Made by a program: the position numbers and the translations under genes. From NCBI GenBank assembly GCA_030539115.1, contig JAUNSR010000005.1:64850-128849 (forward strand): a DNA stretch of 64,000 bases, in the 5' to 3' direction. Under the pieces are notes generated by a model. That model made no database searches and was not told where the DNA came from. It was given only the letters and a program-made list of their open reading frames with translations. Every line of letters starts with the position of its first letter. The first letter of the stretch is position 1. Below are positions 9,876 through 20,000 of this stretch, one piece after another. The DNA is from Bacteroidales bacterium. Its GTDB lineage: Bacteria > Bacteroidota > Bacteroidia > Bacteroidales > JAUNSR01.

Positions 9876-10880
9876 AATATTGATTTTAAAAATGATTTAT
9901 ACCAAATATAATAATAAATAATTACATCTGCATAGTAATTAAATTTACTGTATTTAATCATGTTTTTTTGAAATGAAATATATTTTCAATTATGCAAATA
10001 ACACAAAAAATGGAAATATTAGATATGAAAAGGAACAACATTGGAAAATCAAGAGTAACTATTTTATCCATTAAAACAACTTCACAAAACAATCTTATTA
10101 TTTAAACTTTTTAATCATCATAACACAGCTTTAAATCTATTTTTTCTTCTAAAGTGTAATAAGAAATTTTCAATGTCATTATATAAAGTAAAAAAGACTG
10201 ATGATGTCATTTAATTATATCTTACAGTTGTTTAATTATTCATGTTATACTTATTTCGTAATGTTTGGAGAATATACAAAATCTCTTGGCAGCCTTTAAA
10301 TAAAGTTTTTTATCAAAATATAAAATTGCAACGGCAGATGCCTTTTTTCAGGCAAAACAACAGTTATAGAAATAGGAAATTAAAATCAGCATATATCAAT
10401 ATTGCAATTGTTCGGAAAAAATGTAATTCAATTAATTGTTTGAGTATTTTGATTGTCGGAAAAATGATTTTTATCCATCCTGCACTTAAATGATCGAATG
10501 GACGCTTTTTGTGTCATATATATAAACAAAAAAGACTGATGAAAATTTGATTTTGACGGTCAAAATTTAATTATTGAGAACGAAAATTTCCAAATAATCA
10601 TTAAACATTAATATTCAGGACTTTACAGATTCGCGTCTTTTAATAATTTTAAATAAGCTCGGTGTCATTTTTGTAAAATCGCCCTGTCGGTTGATACATT
10701 ATATCGACATCTTCTGCGCAGCGGGTTCTCTTTTAAAGCAAGGAGACTTCTTTTATCGATAATCGGTTTTATTGTTGCAATAATTTTGTTGCATACTTTG
10801 TTGCATACTTTTTAAGTGAAAAGTATCAAAAATGTGCAATATCGGGCATATTTTGTTGCATACTTTTTCGATTATACAGC
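9876..10880. other. Gene-poor AT-rich region beside tRNA-Arg
   Basis: About 1 kb with no supported gene. A 12-bp sequence, GTTGCATACTTT, occurs three times (10788, 10800 and 10855), the first two back to back, near the 3' end of tRNA-Arg. These could be recombinase arm sites or relics of an integrated element. No integrase gene is present in the window. Confidence 0.4.
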
Positions 10881-10932
10881 AAAAAAAACGCCTGATTACA
10901 GGTTACAAATACCTTATAATCAGACGTTTTTT
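10881..10932 (-). terminator. Terminator of tRNA-Arg
   Basis: A long imperfect stem (ACGCCTGATTACAGG against CCTTATAATCAGACGT, with G-U pairs and one bulge) around a short loop is followed on the minus strand by eight T residues. It lies directly 3' of the tRNA. Confidence 0.8.
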
Positions 10933-10936
10933 AAAG

Positions 10937-11010
10937 TGATCGAGCCGAGATTCGAACTCGGGACCCACAGCTTAGAAGGCTGTTGCTCTATCCAGCTGAG
11001 CTACTCGACC
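10937..11010 (-). tRNA. tRNA-Arg (anticodon TCT)
   Basis: On the minus strand the acceptor strands GGTCGAG and CTCGATC pair over 7 bp with one G-U. The D arm is GCTC AGCTGGATA GAGC, the anticodon stem-loop is ACAGC-CTTCTAA-GCTGT (anticodon TCT, reading AGA), and the T arm is CCGAG-TTCGAAT-CTCGG. The discriminator base is A and CCA is not encoded. Its 3' end faces the gene-poor region with the orphan lipoprotein, the usual side for integration into a tRNA gene. Confidence 0.97.
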
Positions 11011-11115
11011 ATCCTTGTCCGCAACTCTGAGAAAGGTTGTGCTTCTCTCGATTGCGTTGCAAAGGTAGATATTATTTTCATATCTGCAATACCATGAATA
11101 AAAAAAAATTCATTT

Positions 11116-13407
11116 TTAGAATGGGTATCCGACTGCAAAATGCAGCGCTCTGTTGTTGCTGCCAAAGGGACTATCTATTACCCAGGGACTTGCATTAATC
11201 TTAGCAGGGTCATAAGCTTTAAAGCCTAAATCGAGTCTTAAGATAAAATAACTAAAATCCAATCTCATTCCCAATCCCCATGCAAGGGCAATTTCTTTAT
11301 AAAATGAATCAAACTTGAAAAGGCCTCCAGGCTGGGCAGAATAATCTCTGATAGTCCAGACATTTCCCGCATCGACAAAAGCAGCCAATTCAAGCTTCCA
11401 GAACAAACGGGTTCTATACTCGATACTTCCATCAAGTCTGATGTCTCCGCATTGATTAAAATAATCTAACGATGGATTGTTTGAACTGTAACGACCCGGA
11501 CCAAGGGTTCTCACCGACCATCCCCTGACACTGTTTGCACCTCCCGAATAGTATCTTTTCTCAAAAGGGAGTATGTTGGTATTTCCATAAGGAATCCCCA
11601 CACCACCCGCAATATGAAAAGCGATGGAGTTTTTCTCACTAAAAACTTTAGTGTAAGCATAGTCAACATCGGTTTTCCAATATTGCTCATAGCGGAGTCC
11701 CAGGAATCTGTAAGCGTCATCCTTTTTATGCTGATTTAATATTTTTGAGAAGGCATACAAGGTATTTCCCGCCACCTCAGAGCTTGCTCGAAAAGTAAAA
11801 ATATCCATATTTCTTACGGATGGATTAAAATTTGAACGATAGAATGTGTATGCAGTTCTGGAAATCAAGTGGTCCTTGTAGCTTGAATAGGAAATTGGAT
11901 TTTGATTGATAATACTGTCGATAAATGCTTCCGAGCGAAAAGGCAGATAAACATAACTAACATCGATTAGGTCCAGCTGATGTCTGAACTTATTTCTTTG
12001 GGTCTGCCAGTTATATTTCCATCCTCCCCCCGCAATCATTCTTGTATATTCAGGTCTGTGCTGATAGCTGTATGCAGCATTAAACTCAGTGGAGGCTTTT
12101 ATACGGCGTCTGAAATCGCTTTTCAGAAAAGGGAACATAAACTTAGGAAACGTGATGCCCGTTTCGATTCCATACTCAGTATAATTGTCATTAACAATGC
12201 CCCCCTCACCCGTAAGGTTCTCATATCCACCCCTAATCTTTGTTGTAAATGTTTCAGAGCCTTTAAATGCATTTCTGTGCTGATAAGAAGCGCCAACGGC
12301 AAAGCCAAAATCTCCGGCAGAGTTGGTACCCTCCAATTCTGTCTGAATAGATTGATTTTTACCGGGAGTCAGATAAATATAGCAGTCAACGAGATCGTCA
12401 TTTACTTTGCTTTGTTCAAAGCGAATATTTACATATTTAAGAATCTTCAGTCTTGCAAAAGAAGAGTATGTAGCATCGACAGCCCTGTCGGAATATAAGG
12501 CGCCGGGGCGTATAAAACAATTTTCAATAAGCGTGCCGCTTCTTAAGTATGATTTGGCACCCTCGATAATTGTATAATCACCAATAGAAACCGTATCCCT
12601 CTTTTGTGTGGAATATAGAGCATTGACAGGGTCATAGTCTGTCACAAAGACAACTTTTCCTACATTAAACTTTTTATGAAATACATCTCCGGGATTTGTT
12701 GCCACATTAAGAGTAAGATCTACGTTTTTTGAATAAGCAGCCGTATCAGCTCTATAATTGATAAAATCTTTATTAAAACCCCAATAGCCATTATTTCTGA
12801 TTCTATTTGTAATCCTTACCCTTTCATTTTCAAGAACATCTCTATCAAGAAGCATTCCCGGTTTTATTAAAGATGAAGTGGTATCCTTATATACAATAGT
12901 CCTTACCGAATCACCAGGAATGCTATATTTAAAGGATTCTATTTTGAAAGGTTCGTTTGATGTGATGTTGTAGATAATGTCAATTTTTTTATTCTTCTTT
13001 TCAAGTTTTACATCTACAGCACCTTCGAGATACCCCTTATTGTCAAGCATCTTTAAAATCTCCTTTTCTGAACGCACCGTAAGCATAGGGTCATAAATCT
13101 CAGGAGCATTGCCCGCTCTTCTAAGGAAACGGTTTATCCATTTGGTCGAGTCGGTGCCTGAAAGGTCATATAGATATAAAGGGAAAGAGACAAGGCCGAA
13201 AGTCTTATGGTTCGGCATTTGCTTGATGTACGGCTTCACATCGGAAGATTTAATATTTTTATTATCAGAGCGGACAGACACGCTTCTAACCAAATAATCC
13301 CCCTCAGGGACATAGCGGGTGAGACTGCAGCCTGCAATAAAAATCAGAAGAATAAGAAGAATACCAAAGCGTATATATTTGGATGCAAATCTTTTGGATA
13401 CGGGCAT
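11116..13407 (-). CDS. tamL: TamL: BamA/TamA-family outer membrane lipoprotein
   Basis: At 763 residues this is an Omp85-superfamily protein with a lipobox (FIAGC, Cys27), the defining trait of the TamL variant of Bacteroidota. POTRA-like domains occupy about 35-380 (EGDYLVRSVSVRSDNKN near the start; YLEGAVDVKLEKKNKKIDII). The C-terminal 16-stranded barrel (about 400-763) contains the lid-lock motif region GGANSVRGWSVRTLGPGRYS (around 640) and ends in an aromatic residue, as barrel substrates do. With TamB it is thought to help insert outer membrane proteins or move lipid. It is divergent from the RNA methyltransferase gene and converges on nothing but the tRNA locus. The start at 13407 gives a basic n-region before the hydrophobic core. 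Confidence 0.92.
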   Translation of the reverse strand: MPVSKRFASKYIRFGILLILLIFIAGCSLTRYVPEGDYLVRSVSVRSDNKNIKSSDVKPYIKQMPNHKTFGLVSFPLYLYDLSGTDSTKWINRFLRRAGNAPEIYDPMLTVRSEKEILKMLDNKGYLEGAVDVKLEKKNKKIDIIYNITSNEPFKIESFKYSIPGDSVRTIVYKDTTSSLIKPGMLLDRDVLENERVRITNRIRNNGYWGFNKDFINYRADTAAYSKNVDLTLNVATNPGDVFHKKFNVGKVVFVTDYDPVNALYSTQKRDTVSIGDYTIIEGAKSYLRSGTLIENCFIRPGALYSDRAVDATYSSFARLKILKYVNIRFEQSKVNDDLVDCYIYLTPGKNQSIQTELEGTNSAGDFGFAVGASYQHRNAFKGSETFTTKIRGGYENLTGEGGIVNDNYTEYGIETGITFPKFMFPFLKSDFRRRIKASTEFNAAYSYQHRPEYTRMIAGGGWKYNWQTQRNKFRHQLDLIDVSYVYLPFRSEAFIDSIINQNPISYSSYKDHLISRTAYTFYRSNFNPSVRNMDIFTFRASSEVAGNTLYAFSKILNQHKKDDAYRFLGLRYEQYWKTDVDYAYTKVFSEKNSIAFHIAGGVGIPYGNTNILPFEKRYYSGGANSVRGWSVRTLGPGRYSSNNPSLDYFNQCGDIRLDGSIEYRTRLFWKLELAAFVDAGNVWTIRDYSAQPGGLFKFDSFYKEIALAWGLGMRLDFSYFILRLDLGFKAYDPAKINASPWVIDSPFGSNNRALHFAVGYPF

Positions 13408-13652
13408 AAGGACAATTCTTTATACAAAAACAATTATAATTAAATGTTGAAAACAGTCAGTAATGAAGAACTTAGTTTACAAAACAGTTCAAACAACATA
13501 GATGGCAAAGTTATTGATTTATATTTATGTCCAATCGGAAAAAAAATTAAATCAAGGCATGATTTTAAACTATAATTAATAAGATAACTTCGAATATGTA
13601 CAAAGTCGATTGGATTTTCTTTTTAGATTTGCATAAAATCTTTATATGCAAT

Positions 13653-14402
13653 ATGCCAATCAGTAAGAATAAGATAAAATTTATAAAATCACTTGAGTTA
13701 AAGAAGTTCAGAAAAGAGAATAAAATGTTTGTTGCCGAGGGTAACAAACTAATACATGACAATATTGAATTTTTTGAATGCAAGACTTTGATTGCCACTC
13801 AAGAATGGTTCGATGCAAATAAAAACGTCAATGCCTCTGAGGTTATTGTTGCAACTAAGGATGAACTCTCAAAAGCGAGCTTTTTAAAAACGCCGCAGGA
13901 TGTTATAGGTGTTTTCTCAATTCCCGAATACTCCTTAAATATAGATGAGCTTAAAAATAAACTCTCAATAGTTCTCGATACGATACAGGATCCCGGCAAT
14001 ATGGGCACAATAATAAGGCTGGCAGATTGGTTTGGCATTGAAAACATTATTTGTTCCAATGAGACAACCGATTGCTACAGTCCAAAGGCAATACAAGCGA
14101 CAATGGGGGCTATTGCAAGGGTGAAAATACACTATACTTCATTGAGCCGCTTTCTTCAGGATATGAAAGGGTGCAATATTTACGGCACTTTTCTGGAAGG
14201 AAGCAATATATATGATACAGAATTATCACATAACGGGCTTATTGTTATGGGAAATGAAGGGAATGGCATAAATAAAGATTTATATGAATATATAACACAC
14301 AAATTGCATATTCCGAACTATCCACCTGAAAGAGAAACTTCAGAATCTTTAAATGTGGCAATAGCAACAGCTATTATTTGTTCGGAATTTAGAAGAAGAT
14401 AA
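13653..14402 (+). CDS. TrmH/SpoU-type (SPOUT) RNA 2'-O-methyltransferase
   Basis: The chosen start is the Met of MPISKNKIKF, giving 249 residues; an upstream in-frame ATG at 13596 adds 19 unconserved hydrophobic residues and is unlikely. An N-terminal substrate-binding domain (about 1-90, FIKSLELKKFRKENKMFVAE) precedes the trefoil-knot SPOUT domain. The three class motifs are all present: DTIQDPGNMGTIIRLADWFG (motif 1), LIVMGNEGNGI (motif 2) and IPNYPPERETSESLNVAIAT (motif 3, SAM knot). It transfers a methyl group from S-adenosylmethionine to a ribose 2'-OH in rRNA or tRNA; the target nucleotide cannot be told. It starts divergently from tamL and ends at a strong hairpin. Confidence 0.93.
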   Translation: MPISKNKIKFIKSLELKKFRKENKMFVAEGNKLIHDNIEFFECKTLIATQEWFDANKNVNASEVIVATKDELSKASFLKTPQDVIGVFSIPEYSLNIDELKNKLSIVLDTIQDPGNMGTIIRLADWFGIENIICSNETTDCYSPKAIQATMGAIARVKIHYTSLSRFLQDMKGCNIYGTFLEGSNIYDTELSHNGLIVMGNEGNGINKDLYEYITHKLHIPNYPPERETSESLNVAIATAIICSEFRRR

Positions 14403-14430
14403 AATAGGAGGAGATCGTTTAGAGCTGAAG

Positions 14431-14474
14431 AAGAAAACCCCGGAAGTTTATCGACTGACTTCCGGGGTTTTCTT
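14431..14474. terminator. Bidirectional intrinsic terminator between convergent genes
   Basis: A perfect 17-bp stem (14431-14447 with 14458-14474) has a GC-rich core (CCCCGGAAGT) and A/T ends. It separates the plus-strand methyltransferase gene from the minus-strand lspA operon and can serve both. Confidence 0.95.
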
Positions 14475-14498
14475 ATGCTTAAAACTACCTCTTTCTAT

Positions 14499-14777
14499 TT
14501 ATATGATATTTTTAGTAATGGTATTTGGCAACGGCTCTCTTTTTGCAATATCAAAAGGGATCATTTGTTTAATAATCACCCTCTCTCCTATTTTCGGAGA
14601 TGTTTTACCATCCTGTGAATATAAAAAAATTGCGCCGTCAAAGAATTTCACAAATGCACTTTCATTCTTAAGAGCCTCAACAGATAAAAGAATGTTGTTT
14701 TCATCAATGAAAGCTACTCCTGGAGAAAAAACATTATTATCCAAGACTACCAACATTGCGGCAAATCCCCTATTCAT
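14499..14777 (-). CDS. Conserved small protein at the end of the lspA operon, function unknown
   Basis: A 92-residue cytoplasmic protein without signal peptide or membrane segment. Its start overlaps the stop of the DUF4296 gene by 8 bp (14770-14777), which supports translation by coupling and favours this strand over the overlapping plus-strand frame. A comparable small gene follows lspA/DUF4296 in related genomes as I remember them. The pattern FSPGVAFIDENNILLSVEAL suggests a small beta-rich fold. No function can be assigned. Confidence 0.7.
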   Translation of the reverse strand: MNRGFAAMLVVLDNNVFSPGVAFIDENNILLSVEALKNESAFVKFFDGAIFLYSQDGKTSPKIGERVIIKQMIPFDIAKREPLPNTITKNII

Positions 14778-15570
14778 TCGTACTGATTTCTGTTATTAAA
14801 GAATCACTGTTTACCTTAATATCACGGTGATATCTCATCAATGAGACATCATTAATATAAACAGGGTTTACTATAGAATCATTCTCAATGATGTAAGTGA
14901 AATTTGTAACAACGCCGCCTGCCACCGGTATCTTGTCAAAACTCATATTAAGCTTGACATTTCCATCGTTTACAAGGAATGTGTCTATCATCGAGATTGA
15001 ATCGTTCGTAGACTTTAATGCAAAGAGCAAATAAATTTTAGACAAGGAATCAGGCTGCATTTTATTAATATTCATATTGAGCACAAGTGAATCGCCATCT
15101 TTGAAATTGGTGTCACACTTGACCTCATACAATCTATTTTCAGTAAGAAGACGTGGGTCGAGGATAAAATCAGGAGTTGCTTTCCAGATATCCACAGAGT
15201 CACCCTCGGGAGTAAGCAACGACTTTTCATAAAGATAAACTTCCCGGGCAACAATCTTGCTTTGCTCGGCAACCCTTTTATCCACCCGATCGTAAATCTT
15301 CATAAGCTCGGTAAGATGTGCGCTGTAATAAACCAAAGAGCTGTCAAACTGAGCCTTTGTCGTGTTGTTGGTTTTGTAAACATTGGCAAGGAGCCTTCTT
15401 TTATCATCCTTGCTTCTGATGTTAAGAGAATATTCCTCCATCAAGGATTCGGCAAGATGAGTGTCATAAATCACATTCTCCATCTGCTTTTGATTAAGAA
15501 TACCGTCAGGAAGATTGCTGCATGAAACAAAAAGCAGCATTAACAGTGCAAAATATTTGGTATGGTTCAT
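14770..15570 (-). CDS. DUF4296 domain lipoprotein
   Basis: The 266-residue protein begins with a lipoprotein signal ending LLFVSC (Cys17). Residues about 25-115 match the DUF4296 pattern (GILNQKQMENVIYDTHLAES, then QFDSSLVYYSAHLTELMKIY), a helical domain restricted to Bacteroidota. The rest is a beta-rich tail. The start codon overlaps the lspA stop (TAATG), so the two are translationally coupled. Being encoded with the signal peptidase that processes lipoproteins hints at a link to lipoprotein biogenesis, but that is inference from position only. Confidence 0.88.
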   Translation of the reverse strand: MNHTKYFALLMLLFVSCSNLPDGILNQKQMENVIYDTHLAESLMEEYSLNIRSKDDKRRLLANVYKTNNTTKAQFDSSLVYYSAHLTELMKIYDRVDKRVAEQSKIVAREVYLYEKSLLTPEGDSVDIWKATPDFILDPRLLTENRLYEVKCDTNFKDGDSLVLNMNINKMQPDSLSKIYLLFALKSTNDSISMIDTFLVNDGNVKLNMSFDKIPVAGGVVTNFTYIIENDSIVNPVYINDVSLMRYHRDIKVNSDSLITEISTNE

Positions 15571-16214
15571 TATTTATTTTTTAAAACTTCTTTCTTTTCA
15601 GAATTGCCTGAATCGCCTAAATGATGTCTGTAAAAAATAAAAAGAAGAATAACTCCGACAGTAATGGCTGAATCAGCCACATTAAATATAGGTCTAAAGA
15701 AAAGATATTCCTGACCACCTACAAAAGGAAGCCACTGAGGCCAATTGAACTTAAACAATGGGAAATAAAGCATGTCGACAACTTTTCCGTAAAAGAATGG
15801 AGCATACCCCCCGTCCTGAGGAAACATCGTTGCCAACTGACCATAGCTTGAAGAGAAAATCTTTCCATAAAAAACAGAGTCGATGATATTGCCTGAAGCA
15901 CCCGCAATGATAAGGGCTATGCAGCAAATGAAGCCTGTGGAATATTTTTTCTTAATGCACAAATACAAATAATAGGAAAATGCAATGACTGCAACAATTC
16001 TAAAGCCTGTAAGAAAGAGCTTGTTGAAAAGTTCAAGACCATAGGCCATGCCGTTGTTTTCTGTAAAGCATATGTAAAACCATGGAGTAATCTCAAAACT
16101 CTCATGTAAAACCATGTGGGTTTTTACCCAAATCTTTGTAAACTGATCTACTAAAAGAACAAGGAAAATGATAATAACAGATATTTTTCCTTTTGACAAT
16201 TGTATTTTATTCAT
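15570..16214 (-). CDS. lspA: Lipoprotein signal peptidase (signal peptidase II)
   Basis: LspA cleaves diacylglyceryl-modified prolipoproteins at the cysteine in the inner membrane. The 214-residue protein has four membrane segments, the N-terminal LVDQFTKIWV motif, the conserved FTENNGMAYG, and both catalytic aspartates: Asp112 in GASGNIIDS and Asp181 in FNVADSAIT. About 60 residues lie between the two, against roughly 25 in E. coli; this periplasmic insertion is usual in Bacteroidota. It is coupled to the DUF4296 gene by TAATG and lies 139 bp downstream of the DksA-like gene. The many lipoproteins in this window are its substrates. Confidence 0.97.
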   Translation of the reverse strand: MNKIQLSKGKISVIIIFLVLLVDQFTKIWVKTHMVLHESFEITPWFYICFTENNGMAYGLELFNKLFLTGFRIVAVIAFSYYLYLCIKKKYSTGFICCIALIIAGASGNIIDSVFYGKIFSSSYGQLATMFPQDGGYAPFFYGKVVDMLYFPLFKFNWPQWLPFVGGQEYLFFRPIFNVADSAITVGVILLFIFYRHHLGDSGNSEKKEVLKNK

Positions 16215-16353
16215 ATTTTAAAAATAATCCGACATTTTTATAATTGCAAGGTGTGCAAATTTATAAAAATATCGGATTAATACTATATTTTAATTTATAA
16301 ACAATCTCTTTTTTGAGATAACTTTCATAAGCGTGCTGAAAAAAAGGCAATAA

Positions 16354-16734
16354 TTATCTTTTATTGGTATTCTTCGCATCTATACTTAAAGTAGCATGAG
16401 GCACCGCCATTAGTCTTTCCTTAGGAATAAGTTTGCCGGTTTCACGACACACCCCGTAGGTTTTGTTTTCAATTCTTACAAGTGCAGCTCTTAAATGCTG
16501 AATAAACTTCATTTGGCGCTGCGCAAGCTGACCAGCCTCCTCTTTAGACAATGTGGAAGCACCCTCTTCAAGGACTTTAAACGTTGGAGCAGTGTCTGCA
16601 TCATCGTTGCCATCAGTATTCATGACAGCCGCCTTAAGCAGATCATAATCTTTATATGCCTTTTCAAGCTTGTCGGTAATAACAGCTTTGAATTCTTCTA
16701 ATTCAGCGTCTGAATATCGTGTTTTTTCACTCAT
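16354..16734 (-). CDS. TraR/DksA-family regulator lacking the zinc-finger cysteines
   Basis: The chosen start is the Met of MSEKTRYSDA (126 residues); the frame also opens at 16773 but those 13 residues are not DksA-like. The coiled-coil region (about 5-85) begins YSDAELEEFKAVITDKLEKA and carries the acidic tip segment (NTDGNDDADTA). The C-terminal domain reads YGVCRETGKLIPKERLMAVP then HAT: of the four zinc ligands of the C4 finger only the first cysteine remains, the others being Thr, His and Thr. DksA proteins bind the RNA polymerase secondary channel and act with ppGpp. The gene has its own transcription unit start, since a strong terminator follows ileS. Confidence 0.92.
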   Translation of the reverse strand: MSEKTRYSDAELEEFKAVITDKLEKAYKDYDLLKAAVMNTDGNDDADTAPTFKVLEEGASTLSKEEAGQLAQRQMKFIQHLRAALVRIENKTYGVCRETGKLIPKERLMAVPHATLSIDAKNTNKR

Positions 16735-16962
16735 CGTCAATAGGATTTTGTTATACTTAATAAGAAACAACATCTAAATACTTTTGTTCGTACAATAAAC
16801 TTATATCTTTAAGATGTATAATTCTTTAATGAGCGCGAAAGTATAAAATTGTTTTATATAAACAAATATATAAACTATTAATTTGTTATTAACTATTTAC
16901 ATAAGATAAATGTGAATAAGTTTCATAGTTGACTTAAATCTATTGAGAGACAATAAAATAAA

Positions 16963-17021
16963 ATAGGTCTTTTGTCTCTTTACTATCCGATTAAAGATAT
17001 TATTAGAGACAAAAGACCTAT
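16963..17021 (-). terminator. Terminator downstream of ileS
   Basis: A perfect 17-bp stem (16963-16979 with 17005-17021) around a 25-nt loop starts 46 bp after the ileS stop, with A/T tracts on both sides. It isolates ileS from the DksA-like gene. Confidence 0.85.
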
Positions 17022-17067
17022 AAAAATTATTTTAAAATATAATTACATTCTAAATTTCAGAAACGGC

Positions 17068-20000
17068 TTAAGCCTTCTTGATTTCAGCATATAAATTAAA
17101 TCCATCCATATCCATTTCGTTGTCAGACAAAGAATCGGAAGTCAGCTCAATAGAATTGGCAAGCACCTGAGATGCAATGTATGACTTGAATTTTTCAATG
17201 GCAGAATCGGTATTTTCATTCTTAGAGATACGTATATTAATCTTATCTGTGATTTCAAAGCCACTTGACTTTCTAATATTTTGTATTCTGTTTACCAATT
17301 CCCTTGCTATACCCTCCTGACGAAGCTCCTCAGTAACCGTGATTTCCAATGCCACAGTCAATCTATCCTGATTAGCAACAAGCCATCCCGGAATATCTTC
17401 TGAAATAATCTCAACATCAGAAACAAGAACCTCAGCCAATGTACTTTCAACATCAATACTTATCCTGCCGTCTTTCTCAAACAAAGCGATATCTTCCTGA
17501 GGAAGCTGAGTTAAAACAGAGGCAAGCTGCTTCATAATCTTACCATATCTTGGACCTAACTTTTTGAAATCAGGCTTGATACGTTTAACAAGTATTCCGG
17601 CTGCATTGTCAACAAACTTAAGCTCTTTGACATTTACTTCATTAAGAACAAGCTTTTTGACAGCTTCAATATCGGCACGCTGCTGTTCATCGAGAACAGG
17701 AATCATAAGATCGCTAAGTGGCTGACGAACTTTGATATTAACCTTTCGGCGAAGAGCAAGCACCATTGAAGTGATATCTTGTGCAGTTTGCATTCTTCTT
17801 TCCAAAGCCTTGTCAATCACTGTTTCATCAGCAACAGGGAACATTGACAAATGAACAGAAACTTCGCTCGCCCTGCCTGAAACAGAAATAAGGTCAAGAT
17901 ACAGCTTATCGGCAAAGAATGGCGATATCGGAGCCATCAATTTTGCAATAGTCTCAAGGCATGTATAAAGAGTTTGATATGCAGAAAGCTTATCCTTACT
18001 CATCTCACCACCCCAGAAACGTTTACGATTAAGGCGTACATACCAGTTTGAAAGATGATCGTTTACAAAATCAGAGATAGCACGTCCCGCTTTTGTAGGC
18101 TCGTAAGTATTGAGATTCTCGTCAACCTCTTTTATTAAAGAGTTAAGAAGAGAGATAATCCATCTGTCAATCTCAGGTCTTTCAGCCAATGGAACTTCAT
18201 TTTCAGCAAAAGTAAAGCCATCGACATTTGCATAAAGAGCAAAGAAAGAATATGTATTGTAAAGAGTGCCGAAAAACTTACGACGCACCTCATCAATGCC
18301 CTCAGTATCGAATTTTAGGTTGTCCCAAGGAGAAGCATTGGTAATCATATACCATCTCAATGGGTCGGATCCGTATTTTTCAATAGTGTCAAAAGGGTCG
18401 ACAGCATTGCCAAGACGCTTTGACATCTTGTTTCCGTTCTTATCGAGTACAAGACCGTTTGAGATAACAGCTTTGTAAGAAACAGAATCAAATATCATTG
18501 TTGCCAAAGCATGCAAAGTAAAGAACCATCCCCTTGTCTGGTCGACACCCTCTGCAATAAAGTCAGCAGGGTAGACCTCTTTGCTGTCAAATATATCTTT
18601 GTTTTCAAAAGGATAGTGAATCTGAGCATAAGGCATAGCACCTGAATCAAACCAAACGTCGATAAGATCGCTTTCTCTTTTCATAGGCTTGCCATTTGGA
18701 GAAAGAAGCACAATATCATCAACATAAGGACGGTGAAGATCAATCTTGTCGTAGTTTTCTTTAGTCATCACTCCAGGTTGGAAGGATGCAAAAGGATTAA
18801 CTTCCATAAGTCCGGCTTTAACAGCTTTCTCAATTTGAGAATACAACTCCTCGACAGAACCGATGCAAAGCTCTTCGCTTCCATCTTCGGTTCTCCAGAT
18901 AGGAAGAGGAGTTCCCCAGTAACGGGAACGGGACAAATTCCAATCCTGAAGATTCTCAAGCCATTTTCCGAAGCGACCTGAACCTGTTGAAGCAGGCTTC
19001 CAATTGATTGTATTGTTCAATTCAATCATTCTGTCTTTAGAAGCAGTGGTTTTGATAAACCAACTGTCCAAAGGATAGTATAAAACAGGCTTGTCTGTAC
19101 GCCAACAATGAGGATAACTGTGAACATGCTTTTCAATTTTGAATGCTTTGTCGTTTTGCTTAAGCATTACTGCAATGTCGATATCCAAAGTAGCGTCATC
19201 ATCCTTAAGATTTGAATCGTAAGCATTCTTAACGTAACGGCCGGCAAACTCAGAATAAGCCTCTTTGTTTACATTTTTCTCAACAAAGTCTTTATCCAAG
19301 TCTTCAAGGCGGTAAAAACGGCCTGTCATGTCGACCATTGGCCTGCTGTTGCCATCTTTGTCAATCATCATCAAAGGAGCTATTCCGGTGGCTTTGGCAA
19401 CTTTATTATCGTCAGCACCAAATGTTGGAGCGATATGTACAATACCTGTACCATCTTCAGTTGTAACAAAATCACCGCTGATCACCCTGAAAGCATCCCC
19501 CTCAGGTTTTACCCAAGGAAGCAATTGCTCGTATTCCATTCCGACAAGATCACGACCTTTGTATTCCTTGATAACTTTATAAGGAATAAGCTTATCGCCG
19601 GGCTTGTAGTCTTCCAAAGCAATATCCTTTGCCTTTGGATTAAATAAGGATGAAAGCAAAGGCTTGGCTGCAATTACTGTAATTGGTGTTGAAGTATAAG
19701 GATTGAAACTTTGAACCGCACAATACTCTATGTTAGCCCCTACACATAATGCTGTGTTTGAAGGAAGCGTCCAAGGAGTAGTCGTCCAGGCAAGAAAATA
19801 AGCATCACCATGCTGAGTAAGTTCGGATGAAGGATTCTTGATTTTAAACTGGGCAGTCATGGTTGTGTCTTTTACATCTCTGTAACAGCCGGGCTGATTT
19901 AGTTCATGAGAAGAAAGACCTGTACCTGCAGCAGGAGAATAAGGCTGAATAGTATAACCTTTGTATAAAAGACCTTTATTGTAAAGCTGTTTGAGCAACC

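Noticed and set aside
10242..10493. Possible 83-residue protein
   Set aside because: Basic and low-complexity, no start context, in a region of random-looking AT-rich sequence.
10816..11097. Plus-strand 93-codon frame across the tRNA
   Set aside because: It is the antisense reading of tRNA-Arg; the peptide EPRFELGTHSLEGCCSIQLS is a well-known artefact of translating tRNA genes.
14503..14799. Plus-strand 98-codon frame
   Set aside because: The opposite strand has a frame coupled by overlap to the DUF4296 gene and a better fit to the operon; this one is its shadow.
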